The position numbers were made by a program, and so were the translations under genes. This document shows positions 53,830-63,523 of a stretch of DNA of 64,000 bases, one piece after another. The DNA comes from an uncultured SAR86 cluster bacterium. Its GTDB lineage: Bacteria > Pseudomonadota > Gammaproteobacteria > Magnimaribacterales > TMED112. Within the stretch, counting starts at the first letter, position 1. Every line of letters begins with the position of its first letter. The notes beneath the pieces were generated by a model. The model searched no databases and had not been told where the DNA came from. It saw only the letters and a program-made list of their open reading frames with translations. The stretch covers positions 134,505 to 198,504 of the forward strand of contig CACNDL010000002.1 of the NCBI GenBank assembly GCA_902619265.1, written 5' to 3'.

Positions 53830-55046
53830 ATCAGTTTTTGAGAAAAATCTCATTTAGATATCTTTTTCACAAAGGTTCAAATTCTCTTTCCTCACAAACA
53901 CTTTTAACTTCACTTGGTGTGGGTTTGGGTACTGCAGTATTAATTATTGTTCTTTCCGTTATGAATGGATTTGAGAACGAACTTCAAAAGAGAATATTGG
54001 GCGTAATACCTCATGTTACATTGGAGAGCAGTGGCGGTTTCAAGGATCTTGAGAATATATCCAAATCTATTTCTGATCATAATGATGTAGTTGCTGTTGC
54101 ACCTTTTCTTTCATCTCAAATAGTGATTAATAATAGAGATATATCTAAAGGAGTATTCATTAAGGGAACTTCTGCTCAAGAAGAAATTTCCATTATCCCT
54201 GATAATATGCTTATCGGCGAAGTTGAATCACTAGAAGACGGGTCAAACATAATATTAGGTGATAGCTTGGCATATGAGCTAAATGTAGCTGTTGGCGATT
54301 CAGTCAATTTATTAAATATAGATCAGTCTAACCCCTTGATAGGTGTTCCTAGAGTAGTTGCGTTCAAGGTAGTAGGAGTTTTTTCTGTTGGTTCAGAGGT
54401 TGATCAAAATTATGCTCTGATAAGCTCAAATTCATTCCTGAAGCTGATAAAACCAAAAAACGGTATTGGGCTAGAACTTAAGGTTCAAAATGTCTTGGAA
54501 GCTAGAAATATTGGCAGAGCGGTAATTGAAAAACTCGATACAACAAATTACATAAAAATGACCAGCTGGGATCAGTCATATGGGGGGCTATTTAGGGCAG
54601 TTCAACTTGAAAAGATTATGGTAAGTTTGTTGATGTCTTTAATTCTTCTTGTAGCTATTCTGAGCCTTCTAATGTCAGTCAATAATCTAGTAAAAACTAA
54701 TGAGAAAGAGATAGCTATTCTCAGAACAATTGGTTACTCAAAATGGGATATTCAAAGTATTTTTATACAATTAATTTTAACCATTGGGATCTTTGGGATC
54801 TTTTTTGGTAATTTGCTTGGTTTTTTTCTTGCGTCAAACATAACTGAATTTTTAAATTTTCTATCTCAAATATTTAATATTTCCATGCTTGATGTCTATT
54901 ACCTGGACTATTTCCCTTCAATAATAAGTGTTGAGCAAATTATATGGATAAATATCATCACTTTTTTACTCTTATTAATTTTTAGCTTCATACCCTCAAA
55001 TAAAGCAGCAAATACCAATCCAGTAAATATCGTAAATAAATCATGA
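53826..55046 (+). CDS. Lipoprotein-releasing ABC permease (LolC/LolE-like, single copy)
   Basis: 406 residues starting at TTG 53826, whose TTGA overlaps the previous stop. There are one N-terminal membrane helix and three C-terminal ones (about 265-290, 312-340, 370-395) with a large periplasmic domain between, the MacB/LolC fold, and an N-terminal SFRYLFHKGSNSLSSQTLLT block typical of LolC/E. Only one permease gene precedes lolD, so the complex may use two copies of it (LolF type). Confidence 0.9.
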   Translation: MNQFLRKISFRYLFHKGSNSLSSQTLLTSLGVGLGTAVLIIVLSVMNGFENELQKRILGVIPHVTLESSGGFKDLENISKSISDHNDVVAVAPFLSSQIVINNRDISKGVFIKGTSAQEEISIIPDNMLIGEVESLEDGSNIILGDSLAYELNVAVGDSVNLLNIDQSNPLIGVPRVVAFKVVGVFSVGSEVDQNYALISSNSFLKLIKPKNGIGLELKVQNVLEARNIGRAVIEKLDTTNYIKMTSWDQSYGGLFRAVQLEKIMVSLLMSLILLVAILSLLMSVNNLVKTNEKEIAILRTIGYSKWDIQSIFIQLILTIGIFGIFFGNLLGFFLASNITEFLNFLSQIFNISMLDVYYLDYFPSIISVEQIIWINIITFLLLLIFSFIPSNKAANTNPVNIVNKS

Positions 55047-55693
55047 TAAGCATAAAAAATCTCTCAAAAAGCTATGACGACCATTCTGGCCATCAGAAGG
55101 TATTCGAGAATGTATCATATGAATTTGGCGATAAGGGTGCTTACAGTATTGTAGGTTCTTCAGGATCGGGCAAAACAACACTACTCAATTTAATATCTGG
55201 CCTAGACAGCTTTGAAAATGGAACTATTGAAGTTATCAACCAAAATTTAAGTATATTGTCTGTTGAAGAGAGAAGTGCTCTCCGAAAAAAATATTTTGGA
55301 TTTGGCTATCAGTTTCACTACTTACTTGAAAATCTCTCTATTTACGAAAACTGTCTTGCAGCAAACTTTGGAATTGATACTGGCAATATTGACAAAACAT
55401 TAAAAAAACTTGGTATCGAAAACATAAAAAATAAACTTCCGTCTAAAGTTTCAGGTGGAGAAAAACAAAGAGCTTCAATTGCTAGAGCTCTGTCAAAAAA
55501 ACCAAGCATACTGATTTTGGATGAACCAACCGGAAATTTAGATCAGGAAAATAGCTTAGCTGTTCAAGATTTTCTTCTTGAATATGCTCAAACAAATAAC
55601 TCATTAATCATCTACGCTACTCATGACGTTGCGTTTGCTAAAAGGGCAGATAAAACTTTAAATATTATTGAAAGAAATATCGTACAAGAATGA
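55043..55693 (+). CDS. lolD: Lipoprotein-releasing ABC ATPase LolD
   Basis: 216 residues. Walker A is SSGSGKTT, the signature is SGGEKQRASIARAL, and Walker B ILILDEPTGNLD, as in LolD/MacB-type ATPases. It powers release of outer-membrane lipoproteins to LolA (5.5 kb). The ATGA overlaps at both ends show coupling with the permease and with the following fusion gene. Confidence 0.93.
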   Translation: MISIKNLSKSYDDHSGHQKVFENVSYEFGDKGAYSIVGSSGSGKTTLLNLISGLDSFENGTIEVINQNLSILSVEERSALRKKYFGFGYQFHYLLENLSIYENCLAANFGIDTGNIDKTLKKLGIENIKNKLPSKVSGGEKQRASIARALSKKPSILILDEPTGNLDQENSLAVQDFLLEYAQTNNSLIIYATHDVAFAKRADKTLNIIERNIVQE

Positions 55694-58437
55694 ATAAATC
55701 TCTTTACACAAGGCTGTTAGGATACACCTTCGAGCATAAGGGTTTATTCTTTTTAAGTATTTTTGGTTTTTTACTTTTTTCAGCTGCTGATATATCAGCC
55801 GTTGAGTGGCTTAAACAAGTCATTTCTTATATTAATGAAAGCAATGAAAACCCCCTTAATCCGCTTAATCTTGCTCTTTTTCTCGCATTTATCTCTGTCG
55901 TAAGAGGCATTGGTTTTTATGTGGGAAATTACTTTATGGCTAATGTAGGCCTTAAAGTTGTTCACAGCCTTAGAAAGGATTTAATTTCAAGCTTGTTATA
56001 TCAGCCAATGAGTTTTTTTGATCAAGCTTCTAAAGGTGAAATAGTAAATCGAATCGTATTCACAACTAATCAAATAACTGGTGCAGCCACTAATGCACTA
56101 AAAATTTTATTTAAAGAAGGTTTTTTGCTCATAGGTTTATTTATCTATCTGCTTTATCTAAGTTGGAAATTAACTTTGGTGATTCTTGTTATCGCTCCAT
56201 TGATAGGCTTAATTGTTTCAATTGCAGGAAAAAGGCTAAGAAGAGTCGCAAAAAAAATTCAGGATGTAATGGGAGTTGTAACTCAAGTAAGCAACGAAAT
56301 TGCATCTGGAGCCAGGGAAATAAAATCTTTCAATAACGAAAGCGGTGAGGAAGAAAGGTTTAAAAAGGCCAATGATGAGAACCTCAAACAAAATTTGAAA
56401 ATGGAAAGCACTGGAAATATTACAACACCTTTGATCCAAGTTTTTGTAGCTTTTGCGTTAGCTGCAATGAGTTACTTAGCATTAACAAATCTTGATGAAT
56501 TGAATCTACCTTCAGAATCTTTTGTAGCATTCTTTACTGCTGCTGGTTTGATGGCCAGACCTATTAGACAACTTTCAAATTTAAATGCCGTTATTCAGAG
56601 AGGTCTAGCAGCTGCAGAGGATATTTTTACTACTATTGATAATTCACCTGAAAAGTACAATGAAGGGTTAGATATCAACAAAACTTTAGATGGTGAAGTT
56701 CAAATTGAAAATGTTTCTTTCTCTTATTCGCATGATTCAGAACCAGTATTAAACAATATATCAATTAAAGCTTCTAAGGGAGAAACAGTAGCCCTTGTAG
56801 GAAAATCTGGTAGTGGAAAATCAACAATCGTTAATCTATTGAATAGATTTTATGACGACTATGAAGGCAAGATAACGATTGATGGGTATGACATTAAAAA
56901 AATTAAATTAACCGATTTAAGAAATTCAATTTCATACGTTTCTCAAGATCCTACTTTGTTTAATGACACTGTAAAAAATAATATTGCATATGGTTTAACA
57001 GAAGTGTCAGACTCAGAAGTTTTCCAAGCTGCAAGAGAAGCGAATGCTTACGAATTTATTATGAGTTTGCCAGAAGGTTTCAATACAATCATTGGAGATA
57101 AAGGTGTAACCCTGTCTGGTGGAGAGAAACAGAGAGTAGCTATTGCAAGAGCCTTGCTCAAGAAATCTTCTATATTAATTTTTGATGAAGCAACTTCAGC
57201 GTTAGACAACGAATCTGAAAAAGAGATTCAATCAGCAATTGAAAAAGCTTCAAAGGATAAAACTACTTTTATCATCGCTCATAGACTGAGTACAGTTGAA
57301 AAAGCTGATCAAATTTGTGTCCTAGAAAATGGAATAATAACGCAAAGTGGTACTCATAATGAATTGATTAAAGAAGAGGGTCTATACAACATACTTCAGG
57401 GCAAACCAGAACTAATAGAAGATAGTAAAACTATTGCCCTTGAGAAAGATTTTGTACCAACCCTAATCAACGAAAAGAAAAGCTTTTGGGATGAATTTAA
57501 TTTCGGAAATATAGCGTTAACCCCACTGAGCTTTGTCTATTGGTCTGTTAGCACTTTTAAAAATACATTTTTTAAACCAAAAGCTTCGAATGAAGATGAG
57601 TTACCTGTGGTAGTTGTAGGAAATGTAACTGTAGGCGGTAATGGTAAGACACCTCTTGTAAGCCAAATTGCTCTGGACCTTAAAAATCTTGGTTTTAAAC
57701 CAGGAATAATCTTAAGAGGTTATAAAGGTAGTTTCACAGGTACAAAGCTTGTTAATGATAATACAACAGCAAAAGAAGTCGGCGATGAAGCAATTTTTCA
57801 TTTTAATAGAGGTTTTAATGTCGTTGTTGATAGGGACAGGGCAAGGGCTCTTTCTTATTTAGAGCGAAATACAGATTGCAATATAGTGATATCAGATGAT
57901 GGTTTACAACATACTTCCCTCAGAAGAGATTTTGAGATTGTAGTAGAAGATGCAAATCGTAATTTTGGTAATCAATTATTTTTGCCTGCTGGCCCATTAA
58001 GAGACAATATATGGAAAACTAAAAAAGTTGATCTGTTTATCTACAGCGGAAGAAGAGAAACAAATGATAATTTCTTTGAATTAGAACCTGAATCATGGGT
58101 GAATCTAGAAACAGGAGATACATATCAAATAGATGAGTATCCATTTGGTCGCACTGCTAATGTGATCTGTGGTATCGCAAATCCTAATAGATTCTTAAGA
58201 ACACTAAATAATTTGAAAATAAACTTTGATTATAGACTGTTCCCAGATCATCATTATTTTAGCAAGAAAGATCTGAAGTTTGATTTCGAAAGACCCATAC
58301 TTACCACAGAGAAAGATGCAGCTAGAATGGGAGAAAAATTTACTGAAAAAAATGTTTGGTACTTAAAAATGGGTGTGAAACTTAATACTAATATAAGCAA
58401 ACTAATTACTGAAAAGTTAGAAAAAGAGCATGTATAA
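55690..58437 (+). CDS. msbA-lpxK: MsbA-LpxK fusion: lipid A flippase joined to tetraacyldisaccharide 4'-kinase
   Basis: 915 residues in one open frame. Residues 1 to about 570 form a complete MsbA-type exporter: six membrane segments, then an ATPase with GKSGSGKS (371-378), LSGGEKQ (475-481) and [11 protein letters not shown]. Residues about 598-915 form a complete LpxK with the N-terminal TPLSFVYW and P-loop [11 protein letters not shown] (644-654). A linker of about 28 residues contains no ATG, GTG or TTG start in frame, so separate translation is unlikely. LpxK phosphorylates lipid A precursor and MsbA flips the completed lipid A; the two enzymes are encoded separately in known model Gammaproteobacteria. 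The stop overlaps kdsB by 8 bp. Confidence 0.92.
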   Translation: MNKSLYTRLLGYTFEHKGLFFLSIFGFLLFSAADISAVEWLKQVISYINESNENPLNPLNLALFLAFISVVRGIGFYVGNYFMANVGLKVVHSLRKDLISSLLYQPMSFFDQASKGEIVNRIVFTTNQITGAATNALKILFKEGFLLIGLFIYLLYLSWKLTLVILVIAPLIGLIVSIAGKRLRRVAKKIQDVMGVVTQVSNEIASGAREIKSFNNESGEEERFKKANDENLKQNLKMESTGNITTPLIQVFVAFALAAMSYLALTNLDELNLPSESFVAFFTAAGLMARPIRQLSNLNAVIQRGLAAAEDIFTTIDNSPEKYNEGLDINKTLDGEVQIENVSFSYSHDSEPVLNNISIKASKGETVALVGKSGSGKSTIVNLLNRFYDDYEGKITIDGYDIKKIKLTDLRNSISYVSQDPTLFNDTVKNNIAYGLTEVSDSEVFQAAREANAYEFIMSLPEGFNTIIGDKGVTLSGGEKQRVAIARALLKKSSILIFDEATSALDNESEKEIQSAIEKASKDKTTFIIAHRLSTVEKADQICVLENGIITQSGTHNELIKEEGLYNILQGKPELIEDSKTIALEKDFVPTLINEKKSFWDEFNFGNIALTPLSFVYWSVSTFKNTFFKPKASNEDELPVVVVGNVTVGGNGKTPLVSQIALDLKNLGFKPGIILRGYKGSFTGTKLVNDNTTAKEVGDEAIFHFNRGFNVVVDRDRARALSYLERNTDCNIVISDDGLQHTSLRRDFEIVVEDANRNFGNQLFLPAGPLRDNIWKTKKVDLFIYSGRRETNDNFFELEPESWVNLETGDTYQIDEYPFGRTANVICGIANPNRFLRTLNNLKINFDYRLFPDHHYFSKKDLKFDFERPILTTEKDAARMGEKFTEKNVWYLKMGVKLNTNISKLITEKLEKEHV

Positions 58438-59149
58438 AATCCTGATTCCAGCAAGACTAAACTCACAAAGATTAAAAAGAAAATTACTTCAGGAAGTGGA
58501 CTATAAAACCATAATTCAAATGACTTGGGAGGCATGTTTAAAAACTAATGCAGAAGAAATAGTTGTTGTTACTGATTCAGATGAAATATTCGAGTTAATA
58601 AATAATTTGGGAGGCTCTGTTTTTAAATCAAAAAAAGAACATAGTTCAGGCACTGATCGAATCCAAGAATACGTTGAAGAGCTAAAATTAAGTGACGAAA
58701 AATTAGTTATTAATGTTCAAGGTGATGAGCCTCTGATTGAAGTTGAAGCAATAAATAAACTAGGGTCTTTTATGATAGATAATCGATTTGATTATGGGAC
58801 TTTAGCGAAGACTTTCAGCCACGATGACGATTTTAACGACAGCAATAAAGTGAAAGTTTTAGTCGATGAAAATAGGGGTCTAGACTTTTATAGAACAAGC
58901 TCCAATAACCCTGATAGAAATGGCAAAATTTTGCATCATATTGGTGTTTATGCCTTCACAGCTGGGTTCTTAAATCATTTCGCAAAACTGCCTCAAACAG
59001 CTAATGAGCAAGCACTAAAATTAGAACAGCTCAGAGCAATCGATAACGGCTTTCCAATAAATGTTCTTGAGCTTGAACTTAAAGATTCATGGGGCATTGA
59101 TACAGAAGAAGACTTAAAAAAATTAAGGGAACATTACAAATTTAATTGA
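58430..59149 (+). CDS. kdsB: 3-deoxy-manno-octulosonate cytidylyltransferase
   Basis: 239 residues. ILIPARLNSQRLKRKLL at the start is the nucleotide-binding loop, VVVTDSDEI follows, and VINVQGDEPLIE is the central motif of CMP-Kdo synthetase. It activates Kdo for lipid A attachment. Overlaps the MsbA-LpxK gene by 8 bp and the start region of murB. Confidence 0.95.
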   Translation: MYKILIPARLNSQRLKRKLLQEVDYKTIIQMTWEACLKTNAEEIVVVTDSDEIFELINNLGGSVFKSKKEHSSGTDRIQEYVEELKLSDEKLVINVQGDEPLIEVEAINKLGSFMIDNRFDYGTLAKTFSHDDDFNDSNKVKVLVDENRGLDFYRTSSNNPDRNGKILHHIGVYAFTAGFLNHFAKLPQTANEQALKLEQLRAIDNGFPINVLELELKDSWGIDTEEDLKKLREHYKFN

Positions 59150-59151
59150 TC

Positions 59152-60120
59152 ATGGATTTGACTAAAAATAATGGCTTAAATTTAAAATCTGAAGCGGCAG
59201 AATTTTTCTTATTTGAATGCGAGAAAGATCTCCACAAAATTCTGGAGCACTCTGAAGCGATCGAAAAAAAGATACAGGTTATTGGTTCTGGAACAAATAC
59301 AATTTTTCCGAGACATTTTTCAAATATTGTTATCAAGTCAACCAATAATAATTTCAAATTTTCAGAGGAGGGTGACATAGCAAAACTAGAAGTTGGTGCT
59401 GCAGTAGTATGGGATGATTTAGTAGATTTTTGTTGCAGCAAAAATCTCCATGGACTCGAAAATCTTGCAGGGATACCAGGCACAGTTGGTGCTGCACCAA
59501 TCCAAAATATTGGTGCATACGGTGTAGAAGTTTCGAATCTTATTGACTATGTAGAGTGTTTTGATACAAAACTCAAAATTACTAGGAAGATCAGAAATGA
59601 AAACTGTGATTTTGCCTACCGAAAAAGCGTATTCCAAGTAGAAACCAATTTGATAGTAACCGCCATAGGATTGAAACTACAAAAAGAATTTAATCCAGTC
59701 TTAAACCATGAAAGCATTCAAGATAAAACTTACAGGAAAGCTTCAGACATGATTGATGGAATAAGAACAATTAGGAATACTAAAATTCCTAATCCGTTGG
59801 ATTTTCCAAATCTGGGAAGCTTTTTTAAAAATCCAATAATGGCCAAAGAAAAATACAATAGCAATCATAAACTTAAAGATCTCAAGCATTATGAAATGCC
59901 TAATGAAATGATAAAGTTCTCAGCTGGTGAGATGTTGGATAAATTATCTCTAAAAGGAATGAAAATTAGAAATGTAGGTTTATCGACTAAACATGCTTTA
60001 GTTCTTACAAGCACCGGTATAGCAGCAGCCAAAGATATCAAGTACGTTGAAGATATTTTGAGAAATATGGTGTTGGAACATTATGGTGTTGAGCTTGAAC
60101 GTGAACCAATATATTTATGA
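59152..60120 (+). CDS. murB: UDP-N-acetylmuramate dehydrogenase
   Basis: 322 residues from ATG 59152; a TTG at 59146 overlapping the kdsB stop is also possible. The FAD site includes VIGSGTNTIFP and the substrate region ENLAGIPGTVGAAPIQNIGAYG; the tail (LEREPIYL) resembles type I MurB of E. coli. It reduces UDP-enolpyruvyl-GlcNAc to UDP-MurNAc with NADPH. It sits inside the envelope block, immediately after kdsB. Confidence 0.94.
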   Translation: MDLTKNNGLNLKSEAAEFFLFECEKDLHKILEHSEAIEKKIQVIGSGTNTIFPRHFSNIVIKSTNNNFKFSEEGDIAKLEVGAAVVWDDLVDFCCSKNLHGLENLAGIPGTVGAAPIQNIGAYGVEVSNLIDYVECFDTKLKITRKIRNENCDFAYRKSVFQVETNLIVTAIGLKLQKEFNPVLNHESIQDKTYRKASDMIDGIRTIRNTKIPNPLDFPNLGSFFKNPIMAKEKYNSNHKLKDLKHYEMPNEMIKFSAGEMLDKLSLKGMKIRNVGLSTKHALVLTSTGIAAAKDIKYVEDILRNMVLEHYGVELEREPIYL

Positions 60121-60737
60121 ATATTTCATTATTCTTATCGCTGGCATTTGCTCATTTAGTGGCAGTTACTTCCCCTGGTCCTGACTTCTTCTACATAATA
60201 AAAAGTAGCTTTGAGAAGGGTTTAAGGAGTTCAATTATTTCATCAATTGGTATTGGATTTGGGGTCTTTCTCCATTGTTTATTCGCCATAGTGGGCTTGG
60301 ATTTCCTCTACCAAAAAATACCCAGTCTTTATACAATAATAGGCACAGTTGGAGCAGGGTATCTCATTTATTTAGGCATAGGCGGAATATTTGCCGACCC
60401 CGAAATTAAGGATTTAGCTATTAAAGAAAAACAACAAATTAACGTCTGGCAAAGTTTTAGTGGTGGTTTAATGGTAAATATTTTTAATGTGAAGGCTTTT
60501 ATCTTTTTTGTCTCATTATTCAGTGGTGTAGTGCTTAATACCTCAACCTTTTTTCAACTTAGTATTTCAATATATTTTTTTATAGCAACAGCAGTATGGT
60601 TTGTAATTTTAAGTTTTATTCTCAACAGAGGTTTTAAATCATTACTAAATCACTCAGTGCAAAGAGCAATTTCCAAAGTATCTTCATGCTTTCTAATCGC
60701 GATAGGGTTTGGTCTTGGGGTTTATGTATGGACCTAA
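60117..60737 (+). CDS. LysE/RhtB family exporter
   Basis: 206 residues, with six hydrophobic segments. The N-terminal VTSPGPDFFYIIKSS is the RhtB/LysE signature. Exports amino acids or related metabolites. The ATGA overlap with murB and a 10-bp overlap with the next gene make it part of the same transcript. Confidence 0.92.
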   Translation: MNISLFLSLAFAHLVAVTSPGPDFFYIIKSSFEKGLRSSIISSIGIGFGVFLHCLFAIVGLDFLYQKIPSLYTIIGTVGAGYLIYLGIGGIFADPEIKDLAIKEKQQINVWQSFSGGLMVNIFNVKAFIFFVSLFSGVVLNTSTFFQLSISIYFFIATAVWFVILSFILNRGFKSLLNHSVQRAISKVSSCFLIAIGFGLGVYVWT

Positions 60738-61234
60738 AGACATTAGAAAAAAGTATTTTATCCTTGGATGATTACCCAATTGATGATTGGAATCCAAAAA
60801 TTTGTGAAGGGGTTGAGTTTTATATTGATTCAGATGCAAACTGGTTTTTTAATGACTCAAAGATTGATAGGCCAGCAATGGTTAAACTTTTCTCAAAATT
60901 GGTTAAGTACGAAGATGGACAATATTTCGCAGTTACGCCTGTTGAGAAAATTCCAATTAAGGTTGAAAAAGAAATATTTAGCATAATTGATTACAAACAA
61001 GAAGATAATCATTACTTCTTTCAAACTAATACCGAGGAGTGGGTTAAATTAAGCGAGAAAAACAAATTAACTGTGGAAATGGTAGATAACCAGCCATATC
61101 CAAAAATTAAGCTTAAAAACGATATATTTGCCTTATTAAGTAGAAATGTTTTCTACAAAGTTATTGCAGAATCTAAACAAGATGGAATGTCTATGTACCT
61201 TGAATCTGATGGTAAATTTTTCTACTTGAATTAA
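60728..61234 (+). CDS. DUF1285 family protein
   Basis: 168 residues from ATG 60728. A start at 60686 lies deep inside the RhtB gene, so 60728 (10-bp overlap with its stop) is chosen. The beginning PIDDWNPKICEGVEFYIDS-type region and NWFFNDSKIDRPAMVKLFSKLV match DUF1285 (PF06938). Function unknown. Last gene of the hemH-to-DUF1285 block. Confidence 0.85.
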   Translation: MDLKTLEKSILSLDDYPIDDWNPKICEGVEFYIDSDANWFFNDSKIDRPAMVKLFSKLVKYEDGQYFAVTPVEKIPIKVEKEIFSIIDYKQEDNHYFFQTNTEEWVKLSEKNKLTVEMVDNQPYPKIKLKNDIFALLSRNVFYKVIAESKQDGMSMYLESDGKFFYLN

Positions 61235-61506
61235 TCAGAATGAATGTGACTGCGAGGTTTTTTGTCATATAACACACAGGTAAAAGAGGTTTTATCTCTT
61301 TCAACATTTCTATCAAACCTACAAAAATCTGAAATATAAAAGATTTGGTTTTCGTATGGTGTAGATGTGTAAACTAAGACATTATTTCTTTGGCAATTTT
61401 CTGCAATGAATTTGTAAGGAGCATTATTTTCATCAACATAACAAACATAATCCATATCAGCTTTTGCAAGAAAAGTAAGAGGCAAAAGAAGAAAAATTAA
61501 TTTCAT
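61231..61506 (-). CDS. Small secreted protein, unknown (91 aa)
   Basis: 91 residues with a signal peptide (KLIFLLLPLTFLAKA) and four cysteines in the mature part (DYVCYVD, ENCQRN, DFCRFD, FTCVLY), likely two disulfides. The stop overlaps that of DUF1285 convergently by 4 bp. No family recognised. Confidence 0.65.
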   Translation of the reverse strand: MKLIFLLLPLTFLAKADMDYVCYVDENNAPYKFIAENCQRNNVLVYTSTPYENQIFYISDFCRFDRNVERDKTSFTCVLYDKKPRSHIHSD

Positions 61507-61520
61507 ATTTTTACTAGTTG

Positions 61521-61733
61521 TTAGATAGTCTTCTTGAGAATAGCATAACCATTAACTACTTCATAAATATTTGTGTTTCCTTGTTTGGTCCTTCCAATAA
61601 TTTGATTGCCTTGAATGATAGCTGATACCATTCCACTGCCAAAAGATTGTATTACACCTGATCTCTTACTAGACCTTAGCTCTATTTGTTCGCCCGTGGA
61701 AATAGTACAAAAATAACTATCTGGAAAACTCAT
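61521..61733 (-). CDS. Small hypothetical protein (70 aa)
   Basis: 70 residues, beta-rich, no signal or membrane segment. It overlaps the stop of the DUF885 gene (61730) by 4 bp on the same strand, implying coupled translation, and precedes the small secreted protein. No family recognised. Confidence 0.6.
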   Translation of the reverse strand: MSFPDSYFCTISTGEQIELRSSKRSGVIQSFGSGMVSAIIQGNQIIGRTKQGNTNIYEVVNGYAILKKTI

Positions 61734-63508
61734 TTGCTTTGTGTCTCAATGAACTCATCAACCTTTTCTTCAAGAATGTTTAGAGGTATTGAGCCAAAAC
61801 TCAGGATGTGATCATGAAAATCCTTGATGTCAAAATCGTCTCCAAGAGCCTCTTTGGATTTGTCTCGGAGCTCCATAATCTTCAGCTGGCCAATTTTGTA
61901 AGCTAAAGCTTGGCCAGGCCAGGCAATGTATCTGTCAACTTCGTTGTTAATATCTTGTTCGGTTTTAGCAGTATTTTCTAAGAAGAGATTGACAGCATCT
62001 TCTCTAGACCAGTTTTTATAATGCATACCAGTATCTACAACCAATCGTACGGCTCTCCACATATCGTAGGTTAATTGACCAAACTTATCGTATGGATCGT
62101 CGTATATGCCCATACTTTCTCCAAGCTGTTCACTATAAAGCCCCCAACCCTCAACAAAAGCTGTAATGCTAAGATATTTTCGAAAATTTGGAACATTTTC
62201 CATTTCCTGAGCTAACGAAATTTGATGGTGGTGCCCAGGTACTGCTTCGTGCACAGATAGCACTGGAATTTCATATTTCGGTCTAACTTCAGGCATATAT
62301 AAATTTGCGTAGTAATATCCTGGTCTACCTTCACTAGGTGCATTGTAATATGCGGTTGTCGTAAATGGTGCTGATTCCATTGGTATTGGAATCACGCCAT
62401 AAGGTGCTCTAGGAAGCTTATTGAAAAGAGTAGGCATGTAAGCATCAATTTCTTTAGACATTGCTCTGTAAGCTTGTAAAAGCTCTTCGCCAGTTTCATA
62501 GTAAAACCTTGGATCTGTTCTTAAATACTGTAAGAAGGAGTTAAAATCTCCCTCCCAACCAACTTGTTCGATGATGCCTTCCATCTCAGCTCTAATCTTG
62601 GCAACTTCTCTTAAACCAATCTCATGTATTTCGTCCGGAGTGAGATTTGTGGTTGTATGGTATCTAGCCAAATACTCATACCATTCTTTACCATTCGGAA
62701 CATCACTGATTCCTATGGTATCTCTTGATTCTGGTAAATACTCATTTATGAGAAAATCGTATAGTTCTTGATAGATAGGATTTAAGACATTTTGAATGTA
62801 CTCTTTGACTTCATTCTGTAATGCAAGAGCATCCTCAGGAGATGCGACATCACCTACATTTTTGAAGATTTTGAAGTATGGATGATCTTCAAGATCTCTC
62901 TCAAGCATAGCTCCGATTTGAGCTGAAACGCCACGAGTAACTAATTTAGGTTGGGTGTATCCAAGCTCTAAACCCTCTTTATTTATTTCCAGTGAATTTC
63001 TTACATTCTGAGTGTAGCCTTTTACTCGTTCAAACCAATTCTTATAGCTCTGCAAATCCGTGAAATTTAATCTGTTCCCATACAAATAGTAATCTTGAAC
63101 GCCACCTCTCTGGTTTAAACGCATGTAATAACCTGGATATTCTCTGCCTTCCAAGCTAATTTCATAATCTGATTTCAGAAGTCGATAATTTAATTGATCT
63201 TCCTCACTAAGATTATTGGGATCAATTTGACTCAAGACTTCAAGAACATAGCTCTCGTACTCTTTTTCTGAAAAGAAGTCTTCAATTGAGTTACTGGAAA
63301 CTTTATCGTCATATCGTTTATCACCTAAAAGGGAGGCGAAAAGAGGGCTTTTCTCCATAGAGTCTTGCCAATTTTCATCTAAAAATTCTTTAAATTTCTT
63401 TTGATCTGGATGTGGTTTGTCCGTTGTAAAGTATTCATACCCTACATTGGTTGCTATACCTACAATACCAGCAATAAGTACGACGCTTAATAATTGTCCA
63501 AATTTCAT
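61730..63508 (-). CDS. DUF885 family metallopeptidase-like protein
   Basis: 592 residues. An N-terminal signal/anchor helix (LLSVVLIAGIVGIATNVG) leads to a large helical domain; the zinc motif HEAVPGHH lies in LSVHEAVPGHHHQISLA at about residues 415-431. DUF885 proteins are predicted dipeptidases/carboxypeptidase-like enzymes of the periplasm. Together with the M2 dipeptidase at 19.9 kb it suggests peptide scavenging. It overlaps the following 70-residue gene. Confidence 0.88.
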   Translation of the reverse strand: MKFGQLLSVVLIAGIVGIATNVGYEYFTTDKPHPDQKKFKEFLDENWQDSMEKSPLFASLLGDKRYDDKVSSNSIEDFFSEKEYESYVLEVLSQIDPNNLSEEDQLNYRLLKSDYEISLEGREYPGYYMRLNQRGGVQDYYLYGNRLNFTDLQSYKNWFERVKGYTQNVRNSLEINKEGLELGYTQPKLVTRGVSAQIGAMLERDLEDHPYFKIFKNVGDVASPEDALALQNEVKEYIQNVLNPIYQELYDFLINEYLPESRDTIGISDVPNGKEWYEYLARYHTTTNLTPDEIHEIGLREVAKIRAEMEGIIEQVGWEGDFNSFLQYLRTDPRFYYETGEELLQAYRAMSKEIDAYMPTLFNKLPRAPYGVIPIPMESAPFTTTAYYNAPSEGRPGYYYANLYMPEVRPKYEIPVLSVHEAVPGHHHQISLAQEMENVPNFRKYLSITAFVEGWGLYSEQLGESMGIYDDPYDKFGQLTYDMWRAVRLVVDTGMHYKNWSREDAVNLFLENTAKTEQDINNEVDRYIAWPGQALAYKIGQLKIMELRDKSKEALGDDFDIKDFHDHILSFGSIPLNILEEKVDEFIETQSK

Positions 63509-63523
63509 AGTAGTAATAGATTA

